Positions 26,801 through 35,327 of a stretch of 64,000 nt of DNA are shown piece after piece (positions within the stretch are counted from its first letter, which is position 1; every line of letters starts with the position of its first letter). The stretch is from Paenibacillus elgii NBRC 100335 (lineage in GTDB: Bacteria > Bacillota > Bacilli > Paenibacillales > NBRC-103111). The notes below the pieces were generated by a model. The model was not told the origin of the DNA, did no database searches, and saw only the letters and a list, made by a program, of their open reading frames with translations. The DNA lies in NCBI RefSeq assembly GCF_004000865.1, contig NZ_BIMB01000007.1, positions 62,001 to 126,000 on the forward strand. Reading direction: 5' to 3'. A program made the translations under genes and the position numbers.

Positions 26801-27026
26801 GGATGACGGCAAGGGCATGGAGCCGGACAAGGCCGAGCAGCTATTGAATCCGACGGGAAAAAGCAGACGCGGAATCGGTCTTTCCAATACGAACCGGCGT
26901 CTGACGCAATTGTACGGTCAAGGCTTGTCTATTCGCAGCAAGCTGAACGAAGGAACCACCGTGTCCTTTGTCATTCCGGACAATAGGAACAAAAGTCTTG
27001 ACCTTGCCCCTGCGGCAATCTTGTAG
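23874..27026 (+). CDS. 7TM-type hybrid sensor kinase with two kinase modules and a receiver
   Basis: 1050 residues. One membrane helix (11-28), an outer jelly-roll domain (V-L-D-L-R-G-V-D-L-D, D-G-E-W-Q-F-Y-P-G), then seven membrane helices (about 210-420) as in 7TMR-DISM proteins. Next come HisKA (S-H-E-L-R-T-P with H444), HATPase (N-A-L-K-Y-T, G-R-G-I-G-L-G), and a receiver with D761 (A-V-D-D-D-P, D-Y-V-T-K-P). Finally a second, LytS-type kinase (Q-I-H-P-H-F-L-F-N with H850) with its own HATPase (V-E-N-A-V-K-H, G-I-G-L-S-N-T). Combined kinases of this sort occur in Paenibacillus, often tied to sporulation or development. No cognate separate regulator is adjacent. The ribosome site is weak, so the exact ATG among three is open. 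Confidence 0.9.
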   Translation: MMQMKNNTTPKYIATIILFLGILLGLRWTWTEIFPTLEHPRPVHGVLDLRGVDLDQSPTISLDGEWQFYPGKLAYRRDAALAEDELRPIQVPGDWSSQLTNGSDHSYGYGTYRLRILVDPLKQPVAFWLRGIQASSGVEINEQVNPNIGKPAEHAKEYTPENVSYTASYESLGATELELLIRVANFDDPYNGGILRPIYFGSQAAIDYTRWYSIGFQLVTFIVLMLHGMYAFILYTFNPHERTLVIVFLLTLATGIAITTGHDNLLLLWLPINYTWALKIRLIALLWHSYFMLLLFRRFSAAPPKSVGLRVLTAALLAYTGFLFAANASWVNGSVDLGIFACFYLLPFTWFAYTAGTMLFGKKAVNDGVFLVMSAVGIMSSFLWSLRSSYTPVYYPIDIIAAIIGFSAYWFKQYFRNARENAALNDQLRKADKLKDQFLANTSHELRTPLHGIINIAQSVVTKEQAKLNERSLKDMELLITISRRMSHMLGDLLDVARLQEHRIVLQQEPLHIQSVVPGVIGMLQYMLEGKPVRLRMDISESMPPVMADEKRLVQIMYNLVHNALKYTEEGTISVSAETREGHAVIHISDTGVGIDEGTQARVFLPYEQGSYGISDGRGIGLGLSICKQLVELHGGALTVHSELGKGSVFSFNLPLANALHLPSLPQSPLPPPLIAEAMEDVCAGAMASDTSISEMAASVLVPPLGDDGKAHILAVDDDPVNLNVLVGILSSEPYRITTAHSAREVLELLDTQQWDLLIADVMMPQMSGYELTQKVREQYSLSELPVLLLTARSQPADIYTGFKSGANDYVTKPVDALELQYRIRALITLKQSIQERLRMEAAYLQAQIHPHFLFNTLNSIMALSEIDTEKMRQLGDAFASYLRISFDFLNTGKLVELSHELELVEAYLFVEQERFGSRLSVLWEVDPRIDLLLPPLSIQPLVENAVKHGLLSQHKGGTLRIRIARQEGGIHIEVADDGKGMEPDKAEQLLNPTGKSRRGIGLSNTNRRLTQLYGQGLSIRSKLNEGTTVSFVIPDNRNKSLDLAPAAIL

Positions 27027-27061
27027 GATGGGATCAGACCAGTGAGAAAGGAGAATCCGCC

Positions 27062-27874
27062 ATGCTTACCGTTGGGCAACTGGCGCGCATTTTTAACGTG
27101 TCCGCCAAAACGCTCAGGCACTATGATGCCGTCGGCTTGTTCACGCCCGTCAAAGTCGGCGAGGAAAACCAATATCGCTTCTACTCGCCCGAGCAGTTGC
27201 CCGAGCTGCGCCGAATTTTGTTTCTGCGCTCTATGGGGCTCAGTATCGAGATCATACGCGAGCTCAAACGAAACGGGACGCTGGGGGATGCCGAAAAGCT
27301 GAAGCCGATCCTCTTGGAGCATGCAGACGGCATTCGTGACGAAATTGGGCGCCAACAAAAGCTTCTGGCTGCGGTTCAGCGCATGGTCGACTATATTTCC
27401 ATTACGGGAGGAACGAACATGGAACCGAAGCTGGTGAAGAAAGCCGCTTTTACCGTTGTCGGGATGGAGTGGAACAACAAAACCAGCGAAGGCGGCATTC
27501 CCCAAATGTGGGACCGATTCGTACCGCGGGAGGATGAGATTCAGGGGAAATTGCAGCCGGACGTCTCGTATGGCGTCTGCATCCCCGGTCCGAACGGAGA
27601 TTTCTCGTATATTGCCGGCTATGAGACGACGGGAGAGCACATTCCGAACGGCATGATGACATTTACGGTGCCGGAACAAACCTATGCCGTGTTTACTCAC
27701 ACCGACAGTCTGAGCCGTCTCGGAGAGACGATGGAATCAATTTACAGCAAGTGGCTGCCCCTGCACAGTCTGGAGCCAGCGCAAGGCATGGACCTCGAAG
27801 TATACGACGAACGGTTTACCGGGCCGGAAGATGATCGTACCCAAATCGATTTGTACATCCCGGTGAAGCCTTAA
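27062..27874 (+). CDS. MerR-family regulator with GyrI-like effector domain
   Basis: 270 residues. Residues 1-70 are the MerR winged helix (M-L-T-V-G-Q-L-A-R-I-F-N-V-S-A-K-T-L-R-H-Y-D); a coiled dimer helix follows. From about 125 a GyrI/AraC-effector-binding domain (Y-G-V-C-I-P-G, T-Y-A-V-F-T-H-T) makes it BmrR-like, so it probably binds drugs or other amphipathic compounds. AGAAAGGAGA precedes the ATG at 27062. It starts 35 bp after the hybrid kinase and may be co-transcribed. A regulated target is not obvious, but the next gene (27937) is a candidate. Confidence 0.92.
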   Translation: MLTVGQLARIFNVSAKTLRHYDAVGLFTPVKVGEENQYRFYSPEQLPELRRILFLRSMGLSIEIIRELKRNGTLGDAEKLKPILLEHADGIRDEIGRQQKLLAAVQRMVDYISITGGTNMEPKLVKKAAFTVVGMEWNNKTSEGGIPQMWDRFVPREDEIQGKLQPDVSYGVCIPGPNGDFSYIAGYETTGEHIPNGMMTFTVPEQTYAVFTHTDSLSRLGETMESIYSKWLPLHSLEPAQGMDLEVYDERFTGPEDDRTQIDLYIPVKP

Positions 27875-27936
27875 GCTCTCTGCCCGTCAAGCTGCGGCAT
27901 GGGTCATAACTATCCAAAGGAGGCAAGGATCTTACG

Positions 27937-28884
27937 ATGGTCACTCAAAAGGCGCTTTCGCACGTTACCTACACGGGCTCCGGCCCGTACTGCTACGCCA
28001 ATTCCTTCGCGATGATGTTCGGCGCGGGCGCGCCCTCTCCGGCCGTGATCGAGTTCGCTACCGGCAGCCCGTTCGGGATGCAGCTGATCGGAGGCACGCT
28101 GCCGTTCTTCGATCCGTACAGCTGGGACCCCGAGGCGGGCTTCGACGACGCGTTGACCGCCCTCGGCTGGACGTCCACGGTTACCAAAGCCAGCGACGCC
28201 GACGAGGCCCTCGCCCGCCTCAAGGCGTCCCTGTCGGACGGTCCGGTGTGGATCGGCCCGCTGGAGATGGGGCATCTGCGGCATCAACCGGAAATGACCG
28301 GACCGATCGGTGCCGACCATTACGTCGTCGTCCTTGAGGTGAACGACGAGCGCGTGCTTATGCATGACCCGCATGGTTACCCGTACGTTTCGCTGCCGCT
28401 GAGCGTCTTCATGACGGCCTGGCGAGCCGAGACGATCAACTACGGCGAACCGTATACGATGCGCACCGGCTTCACCCGGCTCGCGGAAGTGTCCGAGACA
28501 GATGCCATAAGAGCGTCGATCCCCGCCGCGATCCGCTGGCTGTCGATGGAAGGCAGCCACAGCATGCCGCCGGGCACGCTCGGCAACGGCGAAGCCGCCG
28601 AAGGGCTCGCGGCGCTCATCGAGCGCGGCTGCAGCAGAGATCTGCGCGGCCATCTGATTTACTTCGCGGTCCGGGTCGGCGCTCGCCGCGCCGCGGATGC
28701 CGCGACCTGCCTGGCGCGCATCGGGTACGCCGAAGCCTCGCGAATCGCAGCCGAGCGGGCGCGGATCATCGGCTCGATGCAGCACCCGCTGGTCATCGGC
28801 GACGACGCGTCGGCGGCCGCTGCGCTGCGGGCGCTCGCGCCGACGTACGCTCAGCTGCTGGCGGCACTGGAAAGCGGAAGCTGA
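27937..28884 (+). CDS. Papain-fold-like protein, BtrH/C39-type, unknown function
   Basis: 315 residues of high-GC coding. The first half shows a Cys in Y-C-Y-A-N-S-F-A-M-M near residue 20 and a His in G-A-D-H-Y-V-V-V-L near 128, followed by L-M-H-D-P-H-G. This spacing is that of BtrH N-terminal and C39-like cysteine folds, which act as acyltransferases or peptidases. The second half is alpha-helical and Ala-rich (H-S-M-P-P-G-T onwards). No signal peptide, so cytoplasmic. Function unknown; an amide-forming or -cleaving role is only suggested. AAAGGAGG lies 13 bases before the ATG, longer than usual. It follows the MerR-GyrI gene by 62 bp. Confidence 0.7.
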   Translation: MVTQKALSHVTYTGSGPYCYANSFAMMFGAGAPSPAVIEFATGSPFGMQLIGGTLPFFDPYSWDPEAGFDDALTALGWTSTVTKASDADEALARLKASLSDGPVWIGPLEMGHLRHQPEMTGPIGADHYVVVLEVNDERVLMHDPHGYPYVSLPLSVFMTAWRAETINYGEPYTMRTGFTRLAEVSETDAIRASIPAAIRWLSMEGSHSMPPGTLGNGEAAEGLAALIERGCSRDLRGHLIYFAVRVGARRAADAATCLARIGYAEASRIAAERARIIGSMQHPLVIGDDASAAAALRALAPTYAQLLAALESGS

Positions 28885-28901
28885 GCACAAGCATAACAAA
28901 G

Positions 28902-28959
28902 AAGCAGGCCGATCCTCAGCTCTCTTGCAGCGTGAAGGGTCGGCCTGCTTTATTCTTTT
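28902..28959. terminator. Bidirectional terminator with long loop
   Basis: Stem AAGCAGGCCGA (28902-28912) with TCGGCCTGCTT (28940-28950), followed by TATTCTTTT, between convergent genes. Confidence 0.75.
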
Positions 28960-28972
28960 ATTTCACTAACGC

Positions 28973-30808
28973 TCAAGACGAGACATGCGGATGAAACCAA
29001 ATCTTATGGAAATCAAGCCAGCCTGAAGCATTAATGGTAACTCCACGAACCGATTTATGAAACGAAGTATTGCTTTTCTTTTGGATAAGGTACAGGACGG
29101 AATACGTCTGCCATATCAGATTTTCTACATCCGCCAGTTTGCGCTGGCGTTCGTTCTCGTCGGTTTCGCGAAAAATAGATACGGCCGCTTTTTTTACAGC
29201 CTCCGCCATAGGCTCGTCAAACGCACACAAGAAGTAATTTTTTTGCAGATACATCTCCAACTCGCCTACCTCGTCATCGCTAAAGATGTTCCCAAACAAG
29301 ACACAGTCATGCTGCGGCAAAGAAGGGTGTACCGCGAATTCGGACGGATCTGTAATTTCGATTTCCATATGGACGCCAAAAGACTCGCAGCGCTCTCGAA
29401 TCCAAACGGCGTCTTCCTCGTGATATTCAGTTGTAAGCAAACGGAACGTTTCCCCCTGGTAGCCGCTTGCCTTCAACAGGGCCAAAATGTCCGAGCGACT
29501 TGCGCTGGAATTCGCTGTCGTTATCTTACCGGAGACCGGACGGTATGGACGGAATCCCTGCGCAGGAAAAATCCGGTCGCCCCCCAACTCGGCAATCATC
29601 TGTTCTCTATCGATGATATGGTGAAGAGCTTGCCGGAATTTCGGATGGTTTTGCGGACCGCTCTTCCGCTGGTTAAATACAAGCAAACTGCAGCAGCAGA
29701 ACAACGTTTCCATGTCCAACCACTCGTTGTTCCTTTTTATCAAGGCATCCCGCTGTGCTTTGGAGGCATCCCCGTGCGAAATCATAACCGATGTCCAGTC
29801 AGGCTCCTTCAAGCTGCCGGTTTCCATTTCAGGGAAAATGAGAATCTCGACGCGATCCAGGTGCGGCCTGCCTTGAAAATGAGCCGGGAATGCCTCCAAA
29901 ATACAGATGCCCTCATTGGGACGAACCATTCGAAAAGGGCCTGTTCCTACCGGTTTTTTGCCAAATTCCGCTTCGCCTGCCCGTACAATCTCTTCGGGAA
30001 CAATACTGGCGGGAATGGTAGAAAGAAACCGCAGAAACAAATAATTCGGTTCTTTCAAACGGATTCGTACCGTTTTATGGTCCATGGCCTCGGTCTTCTC
30101 GATGTCTTGAAACATCCAGCTCGATTCGAATCGTTCAGGGTTCAAGCGAAGCCGGTCCAGTGAAAAAACGACATCGTGAGCAGTCAGCTCCCGCCCATGA
30201 TGGAACATGACGCTTTTTTTCAAATGGAATGTCCATTCTCTGGCATCGGCGCTGCTTTCCCAGGAATGCGCGATACAAGGTGTGACGGTTCGGCTTTCCT
30301 GATCGTATTCGACCAACGTATTGAACAACTGGCCTACCATGTGTGCATCGAAATCATAATAAATCAGTCCGGGGTCAAGCGTTAAAATCGAACGGTACAC
30401 AGGAAAACGCAGCGTATCCTGCAGCTTATTCGAAACGGCTTGGGTGGAAAAACCCATTCCTTCCGACAGCCAATCCATAAACTGTTCTTTGACAGCGGCC
30501 GCCCCGAAACGGTTCATCAGCTCCATCGCTTCCTTTACATTCCCCTGCTCCATCCTAAGCTTAACTTCCCGAAGGAGAATTTCGCCCGAATCCGTGAGTA
30601 AGGTCAACACGGAAGTATGACCGCGGCCCCGTCCGGCTTGCCACTCAATCCAGCCCAGCTCGCAAAGCTTGCGGACAATCAGTTTAGCGTAGCGAGGCGT
30701 ACAGAACCATATCCCTGTAAGCTTGTCGACCGTAACCGAGAAGGGCTTACCCACCTCATGGTTGTTAAAATATCGGCGAAGCTCTAAAAAATGCGGAACC
30801 GTCAACAT
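28973..30808 (-). CDS. SgrR-family regulator: winged helix fused to an SBP_bac_5 solute-binding domain
   Basis: 611 residues. Residues 1-110 form the SgrR-type DNA-binding domain (H-F-L-E-L-R-R-Y-F, C-T-P-R-Y-A-K-L-I-V-R-K-L). From about 125 the oligopeptide-binding-protein fold begins (L-D-P-G-L-I-Y-Y-D, then T-F-H-L-K-K-S-V-M-F-H-H-G-R and G-T-G-P-F-R). No signal peptide, so the solute-binding part works as an intracellular sensor. Members commonly sit divergently from an MFS exporter, exactly as here (start at 30921), and are thought to sense its substrate. Convergent with the papain-fold gene through a shared terminator. Confidence 0.92.
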   Translation of the reverse strand: MLTVPHFLELRRYFNNHEVGKPFSVTVDKLTGIWFCTPRYAKLIVRKLCELGWIEWQAGRGRGHTSVLTLLTDSGEILLREVKLRMEQGNVKEAMELMNRFGAAAVKEQFMDWLSEGMGFSTQAVSNKLQDTLRFPVYRSILTLDPGLIYYDFDAHMVGQLFNTLVEYDQESRTVTPCIAHSWESSADAREWTFHLKKSVMFHHGRELTAHDVVFSLDRLRLNPERFESSWMFQDIEKTEAMDHKTVRIRLKEPNYLFLRFLSTIPASIVPEEIVRAGEAEFGKKPVGTGPFRMVRPNEGICILEAFPAHFQGRPHLDRVEILIFPEMETGSLKEPDWTSVMISHGDASKAQRDALIKRNNEWLDMETLFCCCSLLVFNQRKSGPQNHPKFRQALHHIIDREQMIAELGGDRIFPAQGFRPYRPVSGKITTANSSASRSDILALLKASGYQGETFRLLTTEYHEEDAVWIRERCESFGVHMEIEITDPSEFAVHPSLPQHDCVLFGNIFSDDEVGELEMYLQKNYFLCAFDEPMAEAVKKAAVSIFRETDENERQRKLADVENLIWQTYSVLYLIQKKSNTSFHKSVRGVTINASGWLDFHKIWFHPHVSS

Positions 30809-30920
30809 AGGGAACCCCTTTTCTCACTAAAAAAGGTGAAGTGATTTAATCAAATCATACTCTTTTTATCCCTTTTTTGATAGCTATACTGAAATTTAGG
30901 AAAACGAAACAGCGAGGGTG

Positions 30921-32186
30921 ATGAAGAGGATGAACATGATCTTAAAAAAGCGGTTAAACCTGCCCCGATTTCATCCGGTAGCATGGGGAGTCATTATCGG
31001 AACCTTCCTGTCACGCACAGGATTTTTTATGACACTGCCCTTTTTGGGCATTTATTTGGGGAAAGTCAAGGGAATCGATCCGGCAACTGTCGGGGCCATT
31101 TTAGCCGTCAGCTTATTGGCCGGAACCCTAAGCAGCTTTGTCGGAGGAGCATTATCGGATCGTCTGGGCCGATATCCGGTTATGATTTCGTCGATGGCCG
31201 TCTGGAGTCTTGTCTTGATAGGCTTCGCCTTTGCCGCCGAAACTTGGGCTTTCTTCTTATTGAGTGCGATCAACGGTCTCTGCCGCAGTGTTTTCGAACC
31301 GGTCGCCAGAGCCCTGCTCGCCGACGTCACTCCTTCCGAACATCGCGCCGACGCCTTTAACGCGAGATATTTTGCCATCAATCTGGGAGGAGCTATAGGA
31401 CCGTTAGTAGGCTTGAAGCTTGGTGCAGGCAGTTCTTCATCGCTTTTGCCGTTTTTCACCAGTGCTGTGATTTTCTTTATTTACGCCATGGTCTTAGTGG
31501 TTTTCATGGTCATGTTCAAGCAGAAGCTTCATGAGAAATCGGCATCGACCACGATGAACCAAATGGCGCGAATTATTTTTACCGATAAAATATTCCTCTA
31601 TTTTCTTCTGGGTAATGTATTTGTCACAGGAGCCTATTCACACTTGGATACCACGTTGTCGCAATATATTGGTCATGACCGGATCGAAGCGTACTCGTTT
31701 CTTTTCGTGATCAATACGCTCTCCGTATTGGTATTGCAATATCCTCTTGCCAAGCTGATGAAGCGCTTCTCTTCGTTAACGGCGTTGAAAGCCGGGTGCC
31801 TGTTATTCGGACTGGGTCTGTTCGGGTTTGGGATTTTTGACAATATCTTGATGCTTGCCTTGTCGATGGTCGTTTTTACGATGGGCGAAATCTTATGTTT
31901 TGTCATTGGAGATGTGCTTATCGGTGAAATTGCACCGGAACATTTGAGAGGGGCCTATTATGGCGCTAGCGGATTGGCATTTATCGGTCAGAGTGTGTGC
32001 GCTTGGATTGGCGGTATCCTACTGAGCGTATTAGGCTTCGGACAAGGTCCTGTCCTATTCGCCATCCTCATGCTTCTGGCATTTGTCGCCTTTCCATTCT
32101 TCCATCGAGGGCAGCATCTTTGGGAGCAACGGCAGGGCCTTGAGAAAGCAAATGGTTTGATCGCGGGGATTGAGCAGCAGAACTAA
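30921..32186 (+). CDS. MFS transporter
   Basis: About 420 residues with twelve hydrophobic helices. The loop 2-3 signature appears as G-G-A-L-S-D-R-L-G-R-Y-P, as in drug/H+ antiporters. Several starts are close together (GTG 30918, ATG 30921, 30930, 30936); GAGGG and AGAGG sites do not settle the choice. Its substrate is unknown; export of a sugar, peptide or drug is likely given the divergent SgrR-type sensor. A hairpin follows directly. Confidence 0.92.
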   Translation: MKRMNMILKKRLNLPRFHPVAWGVIIGTFLSRTGFFMTLPFLGIYLGKVKGIDPATVGAILAVSLLAGTLSSFVGGALSDRLGRYPVMISSMAVWSLVLIGFAFAAETWAFFLLSAINGLCRSVFEPVARALLADVTPSEHRADAFNARYFAINLGGAIGPLVGLKLGAGSSSSLLPFFTSAVIFFIYAMVLVVFMVMFKQKLHEKSASTTMNQMARIIFTDKIFLYFLLGNVFVTGAYSHLDTTLSQYIGHDRIEAYSFLFVINTLSVLVLQYPLAKLMKRFSSLTALKAGCLLFGLGLFGFGIFDNILMLALSMVVFTMGEILCFVIGDVLIGEIAPEHLRGAYYGASGLAFIGQSVCAWIGGILLSVLGFGQGPVLFAILMLLAFVAFPFFHRGQHLWEQRQGLEKANGLIAGIEQQN

Positions 32187-32198
32187 TTGCCCTCTTAA

Positions 32199-32238
32199 AA
32201 AGGCTTCGGAAAGGATAAGATCATCTCGCGAAGCCTTT
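32199..32238. terminator. Terminator between convergent MFS and LLM genes
   Basis: Stem AAAGGCTTCG (32199-32208) with CGAAGCCTTT (32229-32238). The reverse strand continues into a TTTTTAAG stretch, the forward strand only has TTTG. Confidence 0.65.
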
Positions 32239-32256
32239 GTAGGTTTGTACAATGGG

Positions 32257-33282
32257 TTACGATTTCACAATATCGGCGACGATTTCGTAAGAACGCAGGC
32301 GCGCCTGGTGATCAAACACATGGCCGACGACCATGATTTCGTCCGCTTGGGTAGCGTCCAGGAAGGCTTGCAGCTTTTCTTTCACCGTTTCCGGACTGCC
32401 GAAGATAGAAGAGCCAAGCTGGTTCTGCAGGGCTTGCTTTTCGTGCTCGCTCCATAGGCCGTCCATGCTGTCCACAGGCGGCGGCAGCGGCGCTTCATGG
32501 CCCCGGATCAGGTTGAGGAATTGCTGCTGCAATGTCGTGCCCAGACGTTCCGCTTCTTCATCCGTATCCGCGGCAATGACATTGACGCCAACCATCGCAT
32601 ACGGCTTCTCAAGTACTTTCGAAGGCTGGAAGGCACGACGATATAATTCCATCGCCGGCACGGTGTTGGTGGGCGAAAAGTGACTGGCGTAAGCAAACGG
32701 CAGACCGAGCTGACCGGCCAGTTGAGCGCTGAAGCCGCTGGAACCGAGCAGCCAGATCGGAATCGTTAGGCCCTCTCCCGGGATCGCCCTTACATGCCTC
32801 GGGCCTGAGGCCAACGAGGGGTCGAAATAGGCCCGCAGCTCGTCCAATTGGTCGGGGAAATCCTGGCCTCCGCTCCGAATGTCGCGTCGCAGCGCGAAAG
32901 TGGTTCGCTGATCCGTGCCGGGCGCACGCCCGAGCCCCAGGTCAATGCGTCCGGGGAACAAGGATTCAAGCGTCCCGAATTGCTCTGCGATCACCAGAGG
33001 CGAATGGTTGGGAAGCATGATCCCGCCTGAGCCCACCCGGATCGTTGATGTACCAGCCGCTACATGAGCGATCACAACGGAAGTAGCGGAGCTGGCGATA
33101 AAAGGCATATTATGGTGCTCCGCCAGCCAGTAGCGGTTGTAGCCCCACTTCTCCACATGCCGGGCAAGGTCCAGCGTGTTGCGAAAAGACTCGGCAGGAG
33201 TTCCCCCGGCTACGATAGGAGACAGATCAAGCACGGAGAAGGGGATATCGCTCAATCGTTTGTTCGTCTTATTTGCAGACAT
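32257..33282 (-). CDS. LLM-class flavin-dependent monooxygenase
   Basis: 341 residues. Luciferase-like TIM-barrel features include the early [20 protein letters not shown] near 50, and [14 protein letters not shown] near 110. These mark the MsnO8/YvbT-like LLM subgroup, which oxidises small molecules using reduced FMN and O2. The substrate is unknown. The start at 33282 follows GAGGAAG. Sulfur-related LLM enzymes exist and cysJI lies upstream on the same strand, but separate terminators argue against one operon. Confidence 0.92.
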   Translation of the reverse strand: MSANKTNKRLSDIPFSVLDLSPIVAGGTPAESFRNTLDLARHVEKWGYNRYWLAEHHNMPFIASSATSVVIAHVAAGTSTIRVGSGGIMLPNHSPLVIAEQFGTLESLFPGRIDLGLGRAPGTDQRTTFALRRDIRSGGQDFPDQLDELRAYFDPSLASGPRHVRAIPGEGLTIPIWLLGSSGFSAQLAGQLGLPFAYASHFSPTNTVPAMELYRRAFQPSKVLEKPYAMVGVNVIAADTDEEAERLGTTLQQQFLNLIRGHEAPLPPPVDSMDGLWSEHEKQALQNQLGSSIFGSPETVKEKLQAFLDATQADEIMVVGHVFDHQARLRSYEIVADIVKS

Positions 33283-33570
33283 ATGGTCTTCCTCATTTCA
33301 TTTTATTATTTTGCCTTGCATCCGACTTTTCACGCCATGCATTTATATATCAGGATATCTATCTTTTTAGATGTAAAAGCAAAAGCAACATACATGGAAT
33401 CTCCAACACATAGGAATTAACCATGTCTGCGGGTTTATTATTTCATTATATATAGAAATACAGATATGTCAATGCAGCGTCCGATCCATAGAGAAGAGCT
33501 GTCCCTTCAGTAGAAATCTACTTCAAGGACAGCTCATTCGATTTGTCATATAAGACTAATCCGTTTGCTC
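33283..33570. other. Intergenic region upstream of the LLM gene
   Basis: Contains the cysI terminator (33497-33534) and an AT-rich stretch (33290-33470) likely to hold the LLM promoter. No gene seen. Confidence 0.5.
33497..33534 (-). terminator. Terminator of cysJI
   Basis: Stem AGCTGTCC/GGACAGCT with inner GTAG-aaat-CTAC, followed on the reverse strand by CTTCTCT, 37 bases after the cysI stop. Confidence 0.75.
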
Positions 33571-35292
33571 TTACTCGTGAAAATCAAGTCCCGAACGAAC
33601 TTCCTTCACGTATCCGGTGCGAATCACGAAATCGCCGAAATGCTCGCCTTCCTCACGTTCCTTCGCATAGCGGTTCAAGATGGGCCGCAGCTCCGCAAGA
33701 ATTTGCGTCTCGTCAATATTTTCGCGGTACATTTTATTGAGCCGGTTGCCGGAGAAGCCGCCGCCCAAGTACATGTTGTATCTCCCCGGGGCCTTGCCGA
33801 TAAAGGAAAGCTCCGCAAGCGCGGGCCGGGCGCATCCGTTCGGACAGCCGGTCATCCGAATGACTATCTCTTCTTCGCGCAACCCCGCCTCATCCAAGAT
33901 CGATTCGATCTTGTCCAGCAGCGTGGGCAAATAGCGCTCCGATTCGGCCATCGCCAACCCACAGGTCGGCAGGGCAACACAGGCCATCGAATTTCTGCGC
34001 AGCGCGGAATATTGAATCCCATCAGTAAGCCCGTATGCCTTAATGATTTCCTCGATTTTTTTCTTCTTCTGGGTCGATACATTGCCGATGATCAGGTTCT
34101 GATTCGGCGTCAGACGGAAATCCCCGTTGTGCACCTTGGCAATTTCCCGCAACCCGGACATCAACGGGTAATTGGCCTCGTCCTTCACCCGGCCGTTCTG
34201 AATGAAGAGGGTGAAATGCCATTTGCCGTTGCTTCCCTTCACCCAGCCGTAACGGTCTCCATTGTGGTCAAAATGATAAGGGCGCGCTTCCGCCAGCTTC
34301 CATCCCAAGCGCTGATGAAGCTCGTCGATAAACCATTCCAAGCCGCGGTCGTCGATCGTGTACTTGAACCGGGCATGCTTTCGCACCGAACGGTCTCCGT
34401 AATCCCTTTGGATCATGACCGTTTTTTCGGCCACGTCGACGGCCTGCTCCGGCGTAACAAAACCGATCACCCGCGCGAGCTGCGGATACGTCTGCGGATC
34501 GCCGTGCGTCATCCCCATGCCCCCGCCGACAGCCACGTTGAAGCCCAGCAGCCGTCCTTGCTCATGAATCGCGATCAAGCCAAGATCCTGGGAGAAGACA
34601 TCGACATCGTTGGAAGGCGGCACGGCGATGCCGATCTTGAACTTACGCGGCAAATAAACAGGTCCGTATATCGGTTCTTGCTCTTCGCCGTCGCGGCTGT
34701 CGACAACCTTCTCTTCATCCAGCCAAATTTCATGGTAAGCTCTAGTACGCGGATCAAGATGGTGGCTTATTTTCTTCGCCCATTCATACACCTGCTCGTG
34801 GATTTCGGAAACGTACGGGTTCGGATTGCTCATCACGTTACGATTGACGTCCCCGCAGGCCGCAAGCGTGCTTAACAATGCTTCGTTGACTTCCTTGATG
34901 ACCTGCTTCATGTTCCACTTGATCACGCCGTGAAGCTGGAACGATTGACGGGTCGTGAGACGAATCGTCCCGTTCGCATATTGCTGCGCGATGCGATCCA
35001 TCATCAGCCATTGCTCCGGCGTAACGACCCCACCGGCCGCCCTCACGCGCACCATGAACTGGTAAGCCGGCTCCAGCTTCTGTTTATTCCGCTCGTTGCG
35101 AAGATCCCGGTCATCCTGCATATAGCTTCCGTGAAATTTCATCAAGCGGTTATCGTCCTCGGGAATGGAGCCCGTGATTCTATCCGTGAGCGTGTCCGCA
35201 AGAGATCCCCGCAGGTAGTCGCTTCGCTTCTTGATCTCCTCTACATCACTATGAGGCGCGCTATTTGCTGAAAGTAAATTATTTTCGCTCAT
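33571..35292 (-). CDS. cysI: Assimilatory sulfite reductase hemoprotein (beta) subunit
   Basis: 573 residues, full length for CysI. Siroheme/Fe4S4 cysteines are visible in A-L-P-T-C-G-L-A and [10 protein letters not shown] (about 430-480). The first half holds [12 protein letters not shown] and N-R-N-V-M, matching the sulfite-binding arginines. It reduces sulfite to sulfide using six electrons from CysJ. The start at 35292 has an AGGGG-like site and lies 35 bp after the cysJ stop, so the two are one operon. No other cysteine-biosynthesis genes are adjacent. Confidence 0.96.
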   Translation of the reverse strand: MSENNLLSANSAPHSDVEEIKKRSDYLRGSLADTLTDRITGSIPEDDNRLMKFHGSYMQDDRDLRNERNKQKLEPAYQFMVRVRAAGGVVTPEQWLMMDRIAQQYANGTIRLTTRQSFQLHGVIKWNMKQVIKEVNEALLSTLAACGDVNRNVMSNPNPYVSEIHEQVYEWAKKISHHLDPRTRAYHEIWLDEEKVVDSRDGEEQEPIYGPVYLPRKFKIGIAVPPSNDVDVFSQDLGLIAIHEQGRLLGFNVAVGGGMGMTHGDPQTYPQLARVIGFVTPEQAVDVAEKTVMIQRDYGDRSVRKHARFKYTIDDRGLEWFIDELHQRLGWKLAEARPYHFDHNGDRYGWVKGSNGKWHFTLFIQNGRVKDEANYPLMSGLREIAKVHNGDFRLTPNQNLIIGNVSTQKKKKIEEIIKAYGLTDGIQYSALRRNSMACVALPTCGLAMAESERYLPTLLDKIESILDEAGLREEEIVIRMTGCPNGCARPALAELSFIGKAPGRYNMYLGGGFSGNRLNKMYRENIDETQILAELRPILNRYAKEREEGEHFGDFVIRTGYVKEVRSGLDFHE

Positions 35293-35327
35293 GTCCCTAT
35301 CCCCTCTCGTTATCTGTGAGCCTGAAC

